From: Enterobacter ludwigii
Lineage (GTDB): Bacteria > Pseudomonadota > Gammaproteobacteria > Enterobacterales > Enterobacteriaceae
Direction: 5' to 3'
Assembly (NCBI RefSeq): GCF_001750725.1
Contig: NZ_CP017279.1
Location: forward strand, 2,356,001-2,420,000
DNA length: 64,000 nt
Shown here piece by piece: positions 18,798-28,180 of this stretch (position 1 is the first letter of the stretch; every line of letters begins with the position of its first letter). A program made the position numbers and the translations under genes. Below the pieces are notes generated by a model that was given only the letters and a program-made list of their open reading frames with translations, made no database searches and was not told the DNA's origin.

Positions 18798-20576
18798 ATG
18801 ACTGCTGAAACCCGACGCCGCGCCGTTCAGGCTGCACGAGGCGAAATGCCCTTTGACCTGCTGCTCACCGATACCCGTATTGTGGATATGGTCACCGGGG
18901 AGATCCGCGAAGCGGATGTCGGTATCGTGGGATCACTGATTGCCAGCGTCCATCCGCGCGGCAGCCGCAACGACGCACATGAGACCCACGCGCTGAACAA
19001 CCAGTTTCTGTCGCCAGGGCTGATGGATACCCACGTCCACCTTGAAAGCTCCCATCTTATGCCCGCCCGCTACGCGGAGATTGTGCTTGCACAGGGCACC
19101 ACGGCGGTCTTCTGGGATCCGCATGAACTGGCCAACGTGCTGGGCATTGACGGCGTCCGTTTTGCCATTGAGGCCAGCCGCAATCTGCCGCTGCAGGTGA
19201 TGGTCGCCGCGCCTTCAAGCGTGCCCTCAACGCCCGGCCTGGAAATGTCCGGGGCGGATTTTGCCGGAGACGAGATGAACACCCTGCTCGGCTGGCCGGA
19301 AGTGCGCGGTGTGGCTGAAGTGATGGACATGCACGGGGTGCTTAATGGCAGCCAGCGTATGCTTGAAATTATGCAGGCCGGACTCGACAGCGGAAAGCTG
19401 ATTGAAGGCCATGCCCGCGGTCTCAGCGGTGCGGATTTACAGGCTTATCTGGCAGCAGGCGTGACTTCTGACCATGAGTTAACGTCGGCTGACGATGCGC
19501 TGGAAAAACTGCGTGCCGGGCTGACGCTGGAGATCCGCGGTTCGCACCCTTATCTGCTGCCCGATATTGTCAGCGCCCTGAAAACGCTCCCCCATCTTTC
19601 GTCTCACATCACGGTTTGCACCGATGATGTTCCGCCAGACATCCTCATGGAAAAAGGCGGGATTATCGCGCTGCTGAACCTGCTGATTGAACATGGATTA
19701 GCGGCCACCGACGCACTGCGTTTTGCAACGCTCAATGCGGCCATTCGCCTGCAGCGTAACGACCTGGGGCTGATTGCCGCCGGGCGTCGCGCGGATCTGG
19801 TGGTGTTTGACTCGCTGGATAAACTGACGGCGCGCCAGGTCTACGTCGCCGGAAAGCTGATTGCCCGGGACGGGGCAACGCTCGAACCCGTTGCTGATAC
19901 GCCTCTTACGTTGCCGCGTGATACCGTACGGTTGTCTGCCCTGACCGCTGATGATTTTTGCATGCGTATTGGCAACGCGAACCATGGCGTGGCTCGCTTG
20001 CGCCACATCTGCGGCGCGCGCTTTACCCGCTGGGGTGAAACAGATGTGCAGGTGCGCAACGGGTGCGTGCAGATCCCGGACGGTTTTAGCCTGATCTGGG
20101 TTCAGCATCGCCATGCCCGTCATGCAGCAAAACCGCAAATTGCCCTGCTTGAAGGCTGGGGGGAACTGCGTGGGGCGATTGCCACCAGCTACTCGCACGA
20201 CTCTCACAACCTGGTGGTTCTGGGCCGCGATCCGAACGATATGGCGCTGGCTGCCAATACGCTTATCAACAGCGGTGGTGGCATGGCGCTGGCGCAACAG
20301 GGTGACGTGATTGCCCACGTTGCCATGCCGATTGCGGGCATGCTGTCGGAACTGCCACCTGCCGAGCTGGCGCTGCAGTTCAGGACGCTGCGCGATCGCA
20401 GCAGTCTGATTGCCGACTGGGAACCGCCGTATCGTGTCTTTAAGGCCATCGAAGGAACCTGCCTTGCCTGTAATGCCGGGCCACATTTGACCGATCTTGG
20501 ACTGACCGATGGCAGCACGCGCCAGATTGTCGATCCGCTGATTTCTTACCGGGAAACCCCGGACAACACACAATAA
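18798..20576 (+). CDS. Adenine deaminase family amidohydrolase
   Basis: Protein of 592 residues with the Ade-type amidohydrolase barrel and a C-terminal adenine-deaminase domain. The metal-binding motif DTHVH is at 77-81 within LSPGLMDTHVHLESSH; further metal-site residues appear in IEGHARGLSG and GVTSDHE. The late aspartate is in TVCTDDVPPD. It should deaminate adenine to hypoxanthine and ammonia. It lies 20 bp upstream of an NCS2-type permease, supporting adenine salvage or use as a nitrogen source. E. coli Ade is similar in type, but this copy is in a different context and may have a related purine or other cyclic-amidine substrate. Confidence 0.85.
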   Translation: MTAETRRRAVQAARGEMPFDLLLTDTRIVDMVTGEIREADVGIVGSLIASVHPRGSRNDAHETHALNNQFLSPGLMDTHVHLESSHLMPARYAEIVLAQGTTAVFWDPHELANVLGIDGVRFAIEASRNLPLQVMVAAPSSVPSTPGLEMSGADFAGDEMNTLLGWPEVRGVAEVMDMHGVLNGSQRMLEIMQAGLDSGKLIEGHARGLSGADLQAYLAAGVTSDHELTSADDALEKLRAGLTLEIRGSHPYLLPDIVSALKTLPHLSSHITVCTDDVPPDILMEKGGIIALLNLLIEHGLAATDALRFATLNAAIRLQRNDLGLIAAGRRADLVVFDSLDKLTARQVYVAGKLIARDGATLEPVADTPLTLPRDTVRLSALTADDFCMRIGNANHGVARLRHICGARFTRWGETDVQVRNGCVQIPDGFSLIWVQHRHARHAAKPQIALLEGWGELRGAIATSYSHDSHNLVVLGRDPNDMALAANTLINSGGGMALAQQGDVIAHVAMPIAGMLSELPPAELALQFRTLRDRSSLIADWEPPYRVFKAIEGTCLACNAGPHLTDLGLTDGSTRQIVDPLISYRETPDNTQ

Positions 20577-20596
20577 TACCGAAGGAGAGCCGGATA

Positions 20597-21940
20597 ATGG
20601 CCGACAATACCGTGAATTCGCCAGCACCAGGGCGCTGGCTTGAACGTCGTTTTGCACTCGGTGCACGCGGGAGCACCGTGCGCACCGAGTGCCTGGCGGG
20701 TATCACCGGTTTTCTCGCCGCCGCCTATTTGCTGGTGGTGATCCCGGGGCTGCTGGCCGTGGGAGGAATGGACAAAGGCGCCGCGACCACGGGCACCATT
20801 CTGGTCTTCGTTGCCGGGACGCTGCTGATGGCGTTTTACGCCAACCTGCCGTTTATCGTCGGGCCAGGAATTGGTGGCTCGGTGCTGGTCGGGGTGACGC
20901 TTGCGGGCAGTGAAGGCATTGGCTGGCAAATTGGTCTGGGTATCGCCTGCTGGTCGGGGATTTTATTCTTCCTGCTGACCCGGTTTGGCCTGCGTGAAGT
21001 GGTGACCCGCTCGGTGCCGCAGTCCATCAAGCTGGGGCTGACGGCCTCCATCGGGCTGTTTGTCGCCGTACTCGGTTTCCGCAACGCCGGGCTGGTGCTG
21101 GCGAATGCCAAAACGAACGCACTGATGCTGGGAGATTTTTTATCACCCGGTGCGCTGGTGGCGTTGCTCGGCCTGTTCCTGGCTATCGGCCTGCAGGCTC
21201 GTCGTATTCCGGGTGCGATCCTGTGGGCTATCCTGCTCGCGACCCTCGTGGGTATTCCGATGGGCGTCACGAAATTACCCGCCAGTTTTATCGATGTGCC
21301 CCATTCCATCGCTCCCGTCCTCGGGCATGTCGATATGCTGGGCGCGCTGAATATTGCCTTTCTGCCATTCCTGTTTGTCTTCTTCGCCTCCGAGTTTTTC
21401 TCCACCATGGGAACAACGCTGGCGGTGGGCGGGGAAGCAGGGCTGCTGGATGAAGAAGGCAATATGCCAAACATTAACCGCCCGTTTATGGTGGACTCCA
21501 TTGCCGCCGCGATTGGCCCGTGGGTAGGCATTCCTGCCGCCACGGCGCTGATTGAATCGTCCGCAGCCGCGGAAGCCGGCGGCAAAACCGGCATGACCGC
21601 GCTGGCCGCGGCGGTAATGTTCCTGCTGATGCTGCTGTTTACCCCTGTGGCGCTGATGATCCCGAAAGAAGCCACGGCGCCCGCCCTGATCCTCATCGGG
21701 CTGAATATGTTTAGCGGTTTACGTAAGGTTGATCTGGCGAACTTCACCGACGGCTTGCCGGTGTTGATGATGGTGATGATTACGCTGATTGCCAACAGTT
21801 TCGGGACCGGTATTGCGGGCGGGCTGCTGTTTTATATCGTTATCAAAGCGATTGCCGGGAAATGGCGCGATATCCCCGTCGGTCTTTGGATCCTCGCCAT
21901 TCCCCTGGTGTATTACTTCGCCACGCTGGTGAAGCACTAA
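20597..21940 (+). CDS. NCS2/AzgA-type purine permease
   Basis: Inner-membrane symporter of 447 residues with about 12-14 hydrophobic segments. It resembles the AzgA branch of nucleobase transporters (E. coli AdeP/AdeQ, GhxP/GhxQ) in FLAAAYLLVVIPGLLA, in the GPGIGGSVLVG segment, and in ESSAAAEAGGKTGMTALAAAVMF near the C-terminal half. The AzgA consensus at the first of these positions is usually GPGMGLNA, so the substrate pocket may differ. It is cotranscribed with the upstream adenine deaminase. Its stop overlaps the convergent etk-like gene by 4 bp. Confidence 0.87.
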   Translation: MADNTVNSPAPGRWLERRFALGARGSTVRTECLAGITGFLAAAYLLVVIPGLLAVGGMDKGAATTGTILVFVAGTLLMAFYANLPFIVGPGIGGSVLVGVTLAGSEGIGWQIGLGIACWSGILFFLLTRFGLREVVTRSVPQSIKLGLTASIGLFVAVLGFRNAGLVLANAKTNALMLGDFLSPGALVALLGLFLAIGLQARRIPGAILWAILLATLVGIPMGVTKLPASFIDVPHSIAPVLGHVDMLGALNIAFLPFLFVFFASEFFSTMGTTLAVGGEAGLLDEEGNMPNINRPFMVDSIAAAIGPWVGIPAATALIESSAAAEAGGKTGMTALAAAVMFLLMLLFTPVALMIPKEATAPALILIGLNMFSGLRKVDLANFTDGLPVLMMVMITLIANSFGTGIAGGLLFYIVIKAIAGKWRDIPVGLWILAIPLVYYFATLVKH

Positions 21941-24135
21941 CCCTCACGCCTCTTTTCCTTCGGGGTATAGCCGTAGTCGAAATGGCTATACCCCGCGCTG
22001 TAATACAGCGCCGCAGATTTCACGATATCATTGAGAATGGCACCGTTCACCTGCACACCCATCTGCTGCAGACGCTTTACACAGTTTTCCGTCTCTTTCA
22101 CGTTGGTTTTACCAAAGCGGGCAACCAGTAACGTGGTTGCGGCCACTCTGGCAATCAGCACCGCATCGGTCACGGCCAGCACCGGCGGTGTATCAACGAT
22201 AACAACGTCATAGTGTGCGTTCATCCCCGACATCACCTCCTGGAAGCGTTCTCCCATGAGCAGCTCCGCGGGACGTAACGGCTGAGGACCGCAGGTCAGA
22301 ACATCAAATCCCGCCTTATCAACGCGCTGGATCGCCTCCTGCCACGCCACATTTCCCTCAAGGACAGCGGATAATCCGTGATGGTTGTTCAGCTTAAAGA
22401 GATTATGCACATAGCCTTTACGCATATCCGCATCGATAAAGAGCACCCGTTTTCCGGCCTGAGCCGCTATTGATGCCAGTGACGTGCTGACCAGCGTTTT
22501 GCCGCAATTCTGCGTGGGGCCCGTAATCACCACGATCTGGTTTGAGGCGTCCATCATCGTGAAGTGCAGGCTGGTACGCAGTCCGCGCATCGCTTCAACA
22601 AACATATCCGCTGGCCGGTCTGTGGGCAGGAAGGGGATATCCGAAGTTTTGTGTTTCCCGTGGGGCGCCAAAAAGTGCTTTCGGCGCAAATGCGTTTTTT
22701 TCCACAGCCAGACCGAGCGCGGCAGCGTCGCCAGAACCGGCATCCCCTGCTCTTCTATTTGCTCTGACGAGGTGATCCCTCGCCGACAGGCAGTACGAAC
22801 CAACACCCAACCCATGGAGACCATCAGCCCTAGCAGCACGCCAGGCAGAATAATAAGCGCTTTACGGGGCTTTATTGGCTCAGGTTGCGTAACCGCGGTA
22901 TCAATGATCCGCACGTTGCCGATGGCGCTGGAGCGTGAAATGTTCAGTTCCTGTTGGCGTGTCAGCAGCTGCAGGTAAATGGTACGCCCGGACTCAACAT
23001 CACGGCTCAGGCGCAACACTTCCTGCTGGGTAGAAGGCATAGATGAAACCCGGCTGTTCAGGCGCGCGCGTCCCTCTTCGAGCGTTTGTCGCTTCTCCCG
23101 TAATGCGCGATAGGTCGGGTGATCCTTTTTGAAAAGCTGAGAAACCTCTGCCTCACGAAAGGTCAGTTCGTTGAGCTGATTTTCCACGTTAACGACCTGA
23201 TCCAGTACGGACTTCGCCTCAAGGGATAAGTCGACGGAATCGCGCTGCGCCCGATAGGCATTCAGTCGTGCTTCGGCCTCATCCAGTTCGTGACGGACCT
23301 TAGGTAACTGCTCCTGCAAAAACGCCAGACTTCGGGAATCCTGTGCCTCCTGGCGCGCAATATTCTGGCTGAGATAATTTTCTGCAATCGTATTGAGCAC
23401 CACCGCTATCCTGTCCGGGTCTTCACCCGTCAGCGTCAGGGTGATCATACCGCTCTGTTTACCGGATTCCGCGACAAAAAGTCTCTTCTGCAGCGCGTTA
23501 ATTGCCTCAAGCCTGGTAAAGGCTTGAAGGGTAAATTGGGTCCCCGGCTCCGCGCTGAGCGAGGTCACCAGAAGCGTGATCCCGTCTTTCACCAGCCGTT
23601 TGCCAACCCTACCGTCAGCCTTAAGCGTCTCCCCTTCCAGACGATACCGGCCCTGCCCCAGCACGGTCAGGACAACCGCTTGCGGTTTCCCCTCCTGCTG
23701 GGGCAGGGTAAGCTCACCTATCGTCATGTTGCCCGGTTTGCTGCCGCGTAGACGTTCCCAGAGGCGCCCCACAACCGGGAGAACGCGCTGTGTTACCTGA
23801 TATGTCAGCCCCAGATTATCAACGGTTCCCCCCAGGATCATGCGCGATTTAAGCAGCAACAGTTCAGGTTCAGCGTCGGGTGAAAGGTCAGACCCAAACT
23901 GGCTTAAGCTTTTAAGCAACGAGTTGTCCTGCTTTGCTTCTATTTGTACCAGGGCATCCGCCTGGTAGACCGGCGTGGCGCTAAACGCGTAGAGCCCCGC
24001 GCACACCGTAAACAGGAGCGTGACCAGCCCGATTAGCATGCGGTGATCAATCATCTCAGCAAGTAGCTGCATAAGATCGATTTCATTACTGTGCGGTGCG
24101 GCAGCACCGTATTTGTCTGATGTATGAGAAGACAT
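21937..24135 (-). CDS. Etk/Wzc-type BY tyrosine kinase
   Basis: Bacterial tyrosine kinase and polysaccharide co-polymerase of 732 residues, closer by recall to E. coli Etk than to Wzc. A first membrane helix lies at about 33-53, a long periplasmic coiled-coil region follows, and the second helix is near 428-447. The cytoplasmic kinase has Walker A GPTQNCGKT at 539-547, Walker A' VLFIDADMR at 564-572 and Walker B VVIVDTP at 644-650. The tail carries five tyrosines at 711, 712, 716, 721 and 723. The start at MSSHTSDK gives a TAATG overlap with etp. It is expected to regulate assembly of a surface polysaccharide together with GfcE/Wza. Confidence 0.9.
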   Translation of the reverse strand: MSSHTSDKYGAAAPHSNEIDLMQLLAEMIDHRMLIGLVTLLFTVCAGLYAFSATPVYQADALVQIEAKQDNSLLKSLSQFGSDLSPDAEPELLLLKSRMILGGTVDNLGLTYQVTQRVLPVVGRLWERLRGSKPGNMTIGELTLPQQEGKPQAVVLTVLGQGRYRLEGETLKADGRVGKRLVKDGITLLVTSLSAEPGTQFTLQAFTRLEAINALQKRLFVAESGKQSGMITLTLTGEDPDRIAVVLNTIAENYLSQNIARQEAQDSRSLAFLQEQLPKVRHELDEAEARLNAYRAQRDSVDLSLEAKSVLDQVVNVENQLNELTFREAEVSQLFKKDHPTYRALREKRQTLEEGRARLNSRVSSMPSTQQEVLRLSRDVESGRTIYLQLLTRQQELNISRSSAIGNVRIIDTAVTQPEPIKPRKALIILPGVLLGLMVSMGWVLVRTACRRGITSSEQIEEQGMPVLATLPRSVWLWKKTHLRRKHFLAPHGKHKTSDIPFLPTDRPADMFVEAMRGLRTSLHFTMMDASNQIVVITGPTQNCGKTLVSTSLASIAAQAGKRVLFIDADMRKGYVHNLFKLNNHHGLSAVLEGNVAWQEAIQRVDKAGFDVLTCGPQPLRPAELLMGERFQEVMSGMNAHYDVVIVDTPPVLAVTDAVLIARVAATTLLVARFGKTNVKETENCVKRLQQMGVQVNGAILNDIVKSAALYYSAGYSHFDYGYTPKEKRREG

Positions 24136-24584
24136 TAACGCTTCATTCCTTTTTGACCCACACGACGAGCCCATTCCTGACTGGCTTTTACCAGCTGCCC
24201 GAAAACATATTCAAACGCTTCACGACTTTTGCGGTAAGGATCGGGAATGTCCCTGTTTTCCAGCCATTGGCCAAACAGCAGCGATTTTCCGCGACATTCG
24301 GGCGACACAGCGGCAATAAAACGCAGGTGCTCCGGCTCCATCACCAGAATTAAATCGGAAGTTTGCAACATGCTGCGCGTCATCTTGCGTGCCACGTGCC
24401 CCTCCAGCGAAACGCCGTAACACCGGGCCACCTCCCGTGCAGTTGCATCCGCCGGGCGTCCTTCAAATCCGTAAATCCCAGCCGATGTCACAAGTCTGCC
24501 GGGCAGCTGTTGTCGCAACAGCCGCTCCCCCATCGGCGAACGGCAAATATTGCCGGTGCAAACCACTAAGATTGAGTTGAACAT
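24135..24584 (-). CDS. Etp/Wzb low-molecular-weight tyrosine phosphatase
   Basis: Phosphatase of 149 residues from the chosen start MFNSILVV. The P-loop CTGNICRS holds the catalytic cysteine C9 and arginine R15, and the general-acid aspartate is in IPDPYRKS. Wording such as FNSILVVCTGNICRSPMGERLL and SQEWARR is closer to Etp than to Wzb. It should dephosphorylate the tyrosine cluster of the next gene's product. It overlaps both neighbours by 1 bp (TAATG), showing tight translational coupling. Confidence 0.92.
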   Translation of the reverse strand: MFNSILVVCTGNICRSPMGERLLRQQLPGRLVTSAGIYGFEGRPADATAREVARCYGVSLEGHVARKMTRSMLQTSDLILVMEPEHLRFIAAVSPECRGKSLLFGQWLENRDIPDPYRKSREAFEYVFGQLVKASQEWARRVGQKGMKR

Positions 24585-25723
24585 TATTGCGGCCATGAAC
24601 GGATGAAGCGGACGGTTTCGGTCAGGTCATGGACACCGCTGATGGTGGGTACCAGCTGTGTGATCACGCGATTCCAGCGTGACAACGGCGCGGTGGTGAC
24701 GTAGACAATGTCATACGGTTCCAGCTGGAATTCCGTCCCCAGTACCATCGCGGAGGCATCCTTCGCATTGAGCTGATAGATATTGGCAATTTTGTCCGTC
24801 GCCCCTTTTTTCGCTACCGAACGAATAACAAAAATCCCGGTTGCATCGGCCATATTCTGATCCAGCCCGCCTGCATTCCCCAGGGCTTCCGCCAGGGTCA
24901 TTCCGCTACGATCCATCTTCAGCGTGCTCTGCTTCACCACCTCGCCCATCACGAACACTTTTAAGGCATCGTTACGCGGAACAAAGAGGATATCGCCCGG
25001 ATACAGCAGCTTATTCTGGCTTAAATCACCGTGCTGCATCAGCGCATAGAGCGAAAGGCGCGCGTCCTGGCCATTATGCGTGAGGACCACGTTACGCCAG
25101 TCGGCATCCGCTGAAAGCCCACCTGCGGCGTTGACCGCGTCCATTACCGTCAACGGGATATTGGTTATCGGTTGCTGGCCTGATTTTGCCACCTCTCCTG
25201 TCACATAGGCTTTTTGTGAGCGGAAAGACGCCACGCTGACATCCACCTGCGGGCTCTCAATAACCTTCTCCAGTTGCGCGGTGATTGCTTCACGCACCTG
25301 CGCGACCGTTTTGCCTGCAACATGCAGTTTTCCGACGTAGGGGTAGAAGAGCGTTCCATCCGCATTCACCCAGTTACCCGCGTCACTCGCGGTACGATAC
25401 TGCCCTGCGGGCGTGGTTAATTCCGGATGATCCCAGACGGTGACCGTCAGGATGTCGCCGGTGCCTATGCGGTATTCCCAGTTTTTAACCTGCTCATCCA
25501 GAGTAGGATTTGCCTGAGATTTGAGGACAGGCGGTCGCAATCTTTCAATGAGCGCCGGGGTCAGGGGATAAATTTCCACGTGTTGATCGAGCTGATAATT
25601 TGTTTCTCCGTCAGTCATGACTTTTTTCCCGGTAATGCTGAGATCCTGACCTGGCGAAAATACGCAACCAGTTAACTGGCCGACTGAAAGAAATAAAAGT
25701 GAAAATAGCATTGTATTTTTCAT
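24584..25723 (-). CDS. GfcE/Wza outer-membrane polysaccharide export lipoprotein
   Basis: Export channel protein of 379 residues. It has a lipoprotein signal with the lipobox ending LTGC (C20), a poly_export domain starting at [20 protein letters not shown] near 107-126, and SLBB domains ([33 protein letters not shown] type). The C-terminal amphipathic segment [16 protein letters not shown] forms the outer-membrane barrel in Wza. It starts the export set and sits downstream of a long AT-rich region. A -35/-10-like pair (TTGAAA, TTTATT) exists on the minus strand near 25800, but it is weak. Confidence 0.92.
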   Translation of the reverse strand: MKNTMLFSLLFLSVGQLTGCVFSPGQDLSITGKKVMTDGETNYQLDQHVEIYPLTPALIERLRPPVLKSQANPTLDEQVKNWEYRIGTGDILTVTVWDHPELTTPAGQYRTASDAGNWVNADGTLFYPYVGKLHVAGKTVAQVREAITAQLEKVIESPQVDVSVASFRSQKAYVTGEVAKSGQQPITNIPLTVMDAVNAAGGLSADADWRNVVLTHNGQDARLSLYALMQHGDLSQNKLLYPGDILFVPRNDALKVFVMGEVVKQSTLKMDRSGMTLAEALGNAGGLDQNMADATGIFVIRSVAKKGATDKIANIYQLNAKDASAMVLGTEFQLEPYDIVYVTTAPLSRWNRVITQLVPTISGVHDLTETVRFIRSWPQ

Positions 25724-26213
25724 TTATATAAAAAGTTCTTTTATTGTTGTGTTTGTTGTTAAACAGATAAAAAATAAATTCATTTACATTAAAATTTTCA
25801 ACGGGTTATTGTTTTAGCGGACGTATTACAAAAAACAGACAACGTTTCCCTTCCTGGCGATAAAAAAAGCAAAATCGTTCCCATTCTTTTGAAAAAAATG
25901 GAAAGAGATTGATGTCATACGGAGGCGATATTAAATGTTCTTACGTGGGAAAGCATGCGTTGAACAGTCCATTTGCGAAGTGAGAAGGTATTTTCAGAAT
26001 TGATTAATGAAATAATAAATATTGGAAATATCAAATTCGGGAGATATTGACTGTAGTGATACTGCGCGCGTCATTACGACTACACAAAACCGTCCACTTT
26101 TGTTACATTTTTTTTCAAACACACCATGCTTTGGTACTTAAAATGGACTGTCTGCCTCGCGTTCCATGAACCCGCAGACGAAAAGTATCTGTAACGATAT
26201 CACTGGAGAAAAA
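25724..26213. other. AT-rich divergent region between gfcE-like and rcnB-like genes
   Basis: About 490 bases, much richer in A and T than the rest of the window on its left side. It must hold the promoters of both divergent genes. No JUMPstart/ops element and no gfcABCD-like gene was found in it. A 22-codon open frame with a good ribosome site is present at 25935-26003 on the plus strand, but it is unsupported otherwise. Confidence 0.6.
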
Positions 26214-26546
26214 ATGGCTAAGCGTAAATTGCTGCTTCTGGGTGTATTACTGTCTCTGGCGGGTTCCGCGTTTTCTGCCCCGCAAACCGCCGCTGCGCCA
26301 TCAGGCATTAAAGCCTATGAGGAACAAGAGTTCATCGCTGATTTCACCAAATTCAAGATTGGCGACACCGCACCGGCGCAGTATCAAACGCCTGAGTACA
26401 CCATTAAACAGTACCAGCTGCGTAACCTGCCGGCCCCGGATGCGGGTACCCACTGGACCTATATGGGCGAGAACTACGTCCTGATTGGCGATGCAGATGG
26501 CAAAATCTACAAAGCCTACAATGGAGATATCTTCTATCACCGCTAA
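26214..26546 (+). CDS. RcnB-family periplasmic protein
   Basis: Periplasmic protein of 110 residues. The start at MAKRKLLLLG was chosen over an upstream in-frame ATG because it gives a clean signal peptide (cleavage near AFSA-AP) and has a GGAGA ribosome site. The mature part matches E. coli RcnB closely, including FIADFTKFKIGDTAPAQYQT and RNLPAPDAGTHWTYMG, and ending in DIFYHR. RcnB modulates nickel/cobalt homeostasis with the RcnA exporter, but neither rcnA nor rcnR is nearby, so the role here is open. Its last 26 bp overlap the next gene. Confidence 0.85.
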   Translation: MAKRKLLLLGVLLSLAGSAFSAPQTAAAPSGIKAYEEQEFIADFTKFKIGDTAPAQYQTPEYTIKQYQLRNLPAPDAGTHWTYMGENYVLIGDADGKIYKAYNGDIFYHR

Positions 26547-26976
26547 TGACATTTTAATTCGGCCCTGGCAGGAGAGCGATCGCCCCTTTTTGCGAACACT
26601 CTATCTCCACGCGCGGCGCGAGGCCTGGCCATGGCTGGACGGTTCCGAGTGGCAGCTTGAAGACTTTGACGCGGCAACCCGCGACGAAGTGATTTGGGTG
26701 GCCGTTCAGGACGGGCATCGACTGGGTTTTGCTTCGGTGTGGACGAACGACAATTTCCTGCATAATCTGTTTGTCGATCCGCAGTATCAAGGTCTGGGCG
26801 TCGGTCATTTGCTCCTTGAACAGGTGCAAAACGCGTTCACCAGTACGGGTTCGCTGAAGTGTCTGGTAAAGAATGACCGGGCTGTTGCCTTTTACCAGCG
26901 CCACGGCTGGCATATTGAAGCGAAGGGTGACTCGCCGGAAGGTGAGTACTTTTTAATGCATTACGTACAGCGTTAA
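26521..26976 (+). CDS. GNAT-family N-acetyltransferase
   Basis: Protein of 151 residues from the ATG at 26521, which lies inside the 3' end of the rcnB-like gene in another frame. It has the GNAT fold: FVDPQYQGLGVGHLLLEQVQ is motif A, which binds acetyl-CoA, and KNDRAVAFYQRHGWHIE is motif B. The substrate is unknown. The 26-bp overlap implies translational coupling with the RcnB-like protein. An alternative start at 26485 would extend the overlap and lacks a ribosome site. Confidence 0.8.
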   Translation: MEISSITANDILIRPWQESDRPFLRTLYLHARREAWPWLDGSEWQLEDFDAATRDEVIWVAVQDGHRLGFASVWTNDNFLHNLFVDPQYQGLGVGHLLLEQVQNAFTSTGSLKCLVKNDRAVAFYQRHGWHIEAKGDSPEGEYFLMHYVQR

Positions 26977-26977
26977 A

Positions 26978-27054
26978 CGCGGGTGACGCTTCGCTGAGCC
27001 GGCCTACAACACGTTATTTCCGTAGGCCGGGTCAGGCGCAAACGCCGCCCGGCA
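26978..27054. repeat. Pair of REP sequences (BIME)
   Basis: Two opposed REP units flank a short spacer: GCGGGTGACGCTTCGCTGAG with CCGGCCTACAAC at 26979-27010, and CGTAGGCCGGGTCAGGCGCA with AACGCCGCCCGGC at 27021-27053. They lie between the convergent GNAT and mrp genes, the usual place for bacterial interspersed mosaic elements. Confidence 0.85.
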
Positions 27055-27070
27055 ATTCAGACTAAAGCAC

Positions 27071-28180
27071 TCACACCGCGCGAAACGCAATTTCACTCGG
27101 GATGACTTCGCCCTGCCAGTAAAGCTGCGCCGCAACGCGCCCCGCCAGCTGTCGATACATCTCTGCAAATTCGCTGTCCGGACGGCTGACGACCGTCGGC
27201 TTCCCGCTGTCCAGATCTTCACGCAGCGAGATGTGCAGCGGCATCTGCCCAAGCAGTTGGGTGTGATACTGCGCAGCCAGTTTTTCTGCCCCACCGGTGC
27301 CAAAGATAGGCTCATGGTGTCCGCAGTTGCTGCAGATATGCATGCTCATGTTCTCGACAATACCCAGCACCGGCACGTCCACTTTCTCGAACATCACGAT
27401 GCCTTTTTTGGCGTCGATCAGCGCGATGTCCTGCGGGGTGGTCACCACGACCGCTCCCGTGACCGGAATGTTTTGCGCCAGCGTCAGTTGAATGTCACCG
27501 GTGCCCGGCGGCATATCCAGCACCAGATAATCCAGATCGGGCCACATTGTCTCCTGCAGCATCTGCATCAGCGCTTTGCTGGCCATCGGGCCACGCCACA
27601 CCATGGCGTTATCGTCAGTCACCAGATAACCAATGGAGTTGGTTGCCAGACCATGGGCCATGATCGGTGCCATGTGCGTGCCATCCGGCGAGGTTGGGCG
27701 CTGGTTTTCCGCGCCCAGCATGTTAGGCACAGACGGTCCGTAAATATCGGCGTCCAGAATACCGACTTTCGCCCCTTCGGCTGCCAGCGCGAGCGCCAGG
27801 TTTACCGCCGTGGAGGATTTACCCACCCCACCCTTGCCTGAACTGACGGCAATGATGTTTTTCACGCCGTTCACGCCCGGGTGGTTTTTCACACGCTTGA
27901 GGGTGGCGATGCTGTGGGTCAGCTTCCAGTCAATGGCTTTCGCGCCGGTAATGCGCAGCAGCTCAGAGCTGGTTTGCTCTTTCAGCGCGTCGAACGCGCT
28001 GGTCCAGACGAAGGGCATCTGCAGCTCAATATGCAGCGTATCGTCCAGCCATGCGACATGGTGTAACGCTTTCAGCGTGGTGAGATTGTGCTTCAGGGTT
28101 GGATGCTGAAAGTTAGCCAGCGTCCCGGCGACCATTGCTCTTAAGGCTTCCGGTGATTTGGCCTGGGATTGAGAACTCAT
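27071..28180 (-). CDS. mrp: Mrp (ApbC) iron-sulfur cluster carrier ATPase
   Basis: Cytoplasmic P-loop protein of 369 residues that carries and transfers iron-sulfur clusters. A DUF59-like N-terminal region (about 10-80) is followed by the deviant Walker A SSGKGGVGKSS at about 113-122 and the cluster-binding CSNC motif in MHICSNCGHHEPIFG near residue 280. It is divergent from metG, as in E. coli. Nothing unusual was seen. Confidence 0.95.
   Translation of the reverse strand: MSSQSQAKSPEALRAMVAGTLANFQHPTLKHNLTTLKALHHVAWLDDTLHIELQMPFVWTSAFDALKEQTSSELLRITGAKAIDWKLTHSIATLKRVKNHPGVNGVKNIIAVSSGKGGVGKSSTAVNLALALAAEGAKVGILDADIYGPSVPNMLGAENQRPTSPDGTHMAPIMAHGLATNSIGYLVTDDNAMVWRGPMASKALMQMLQETMWPDLDYLVLDMPPGTGDIQLTLAQNIPVTGAVVVTTPQDIALIDAKKGIVMFEKVDVPVLGIVENMSMHICSNCGHHEPIFGTGGAEKLAAQYHTQLLGQMPLHISLREDLDSGKPTVVSRPDSEFAEMYRQLAGRVAAQLYWQGEVIPSEIAFRAV

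Noticed and set aside
25724..26213. JUMPstart/ops element upstream of the export genes
   Set aside because: No GGCGGTAG-type core was found on the minus strand, so RfaH control is not supported.
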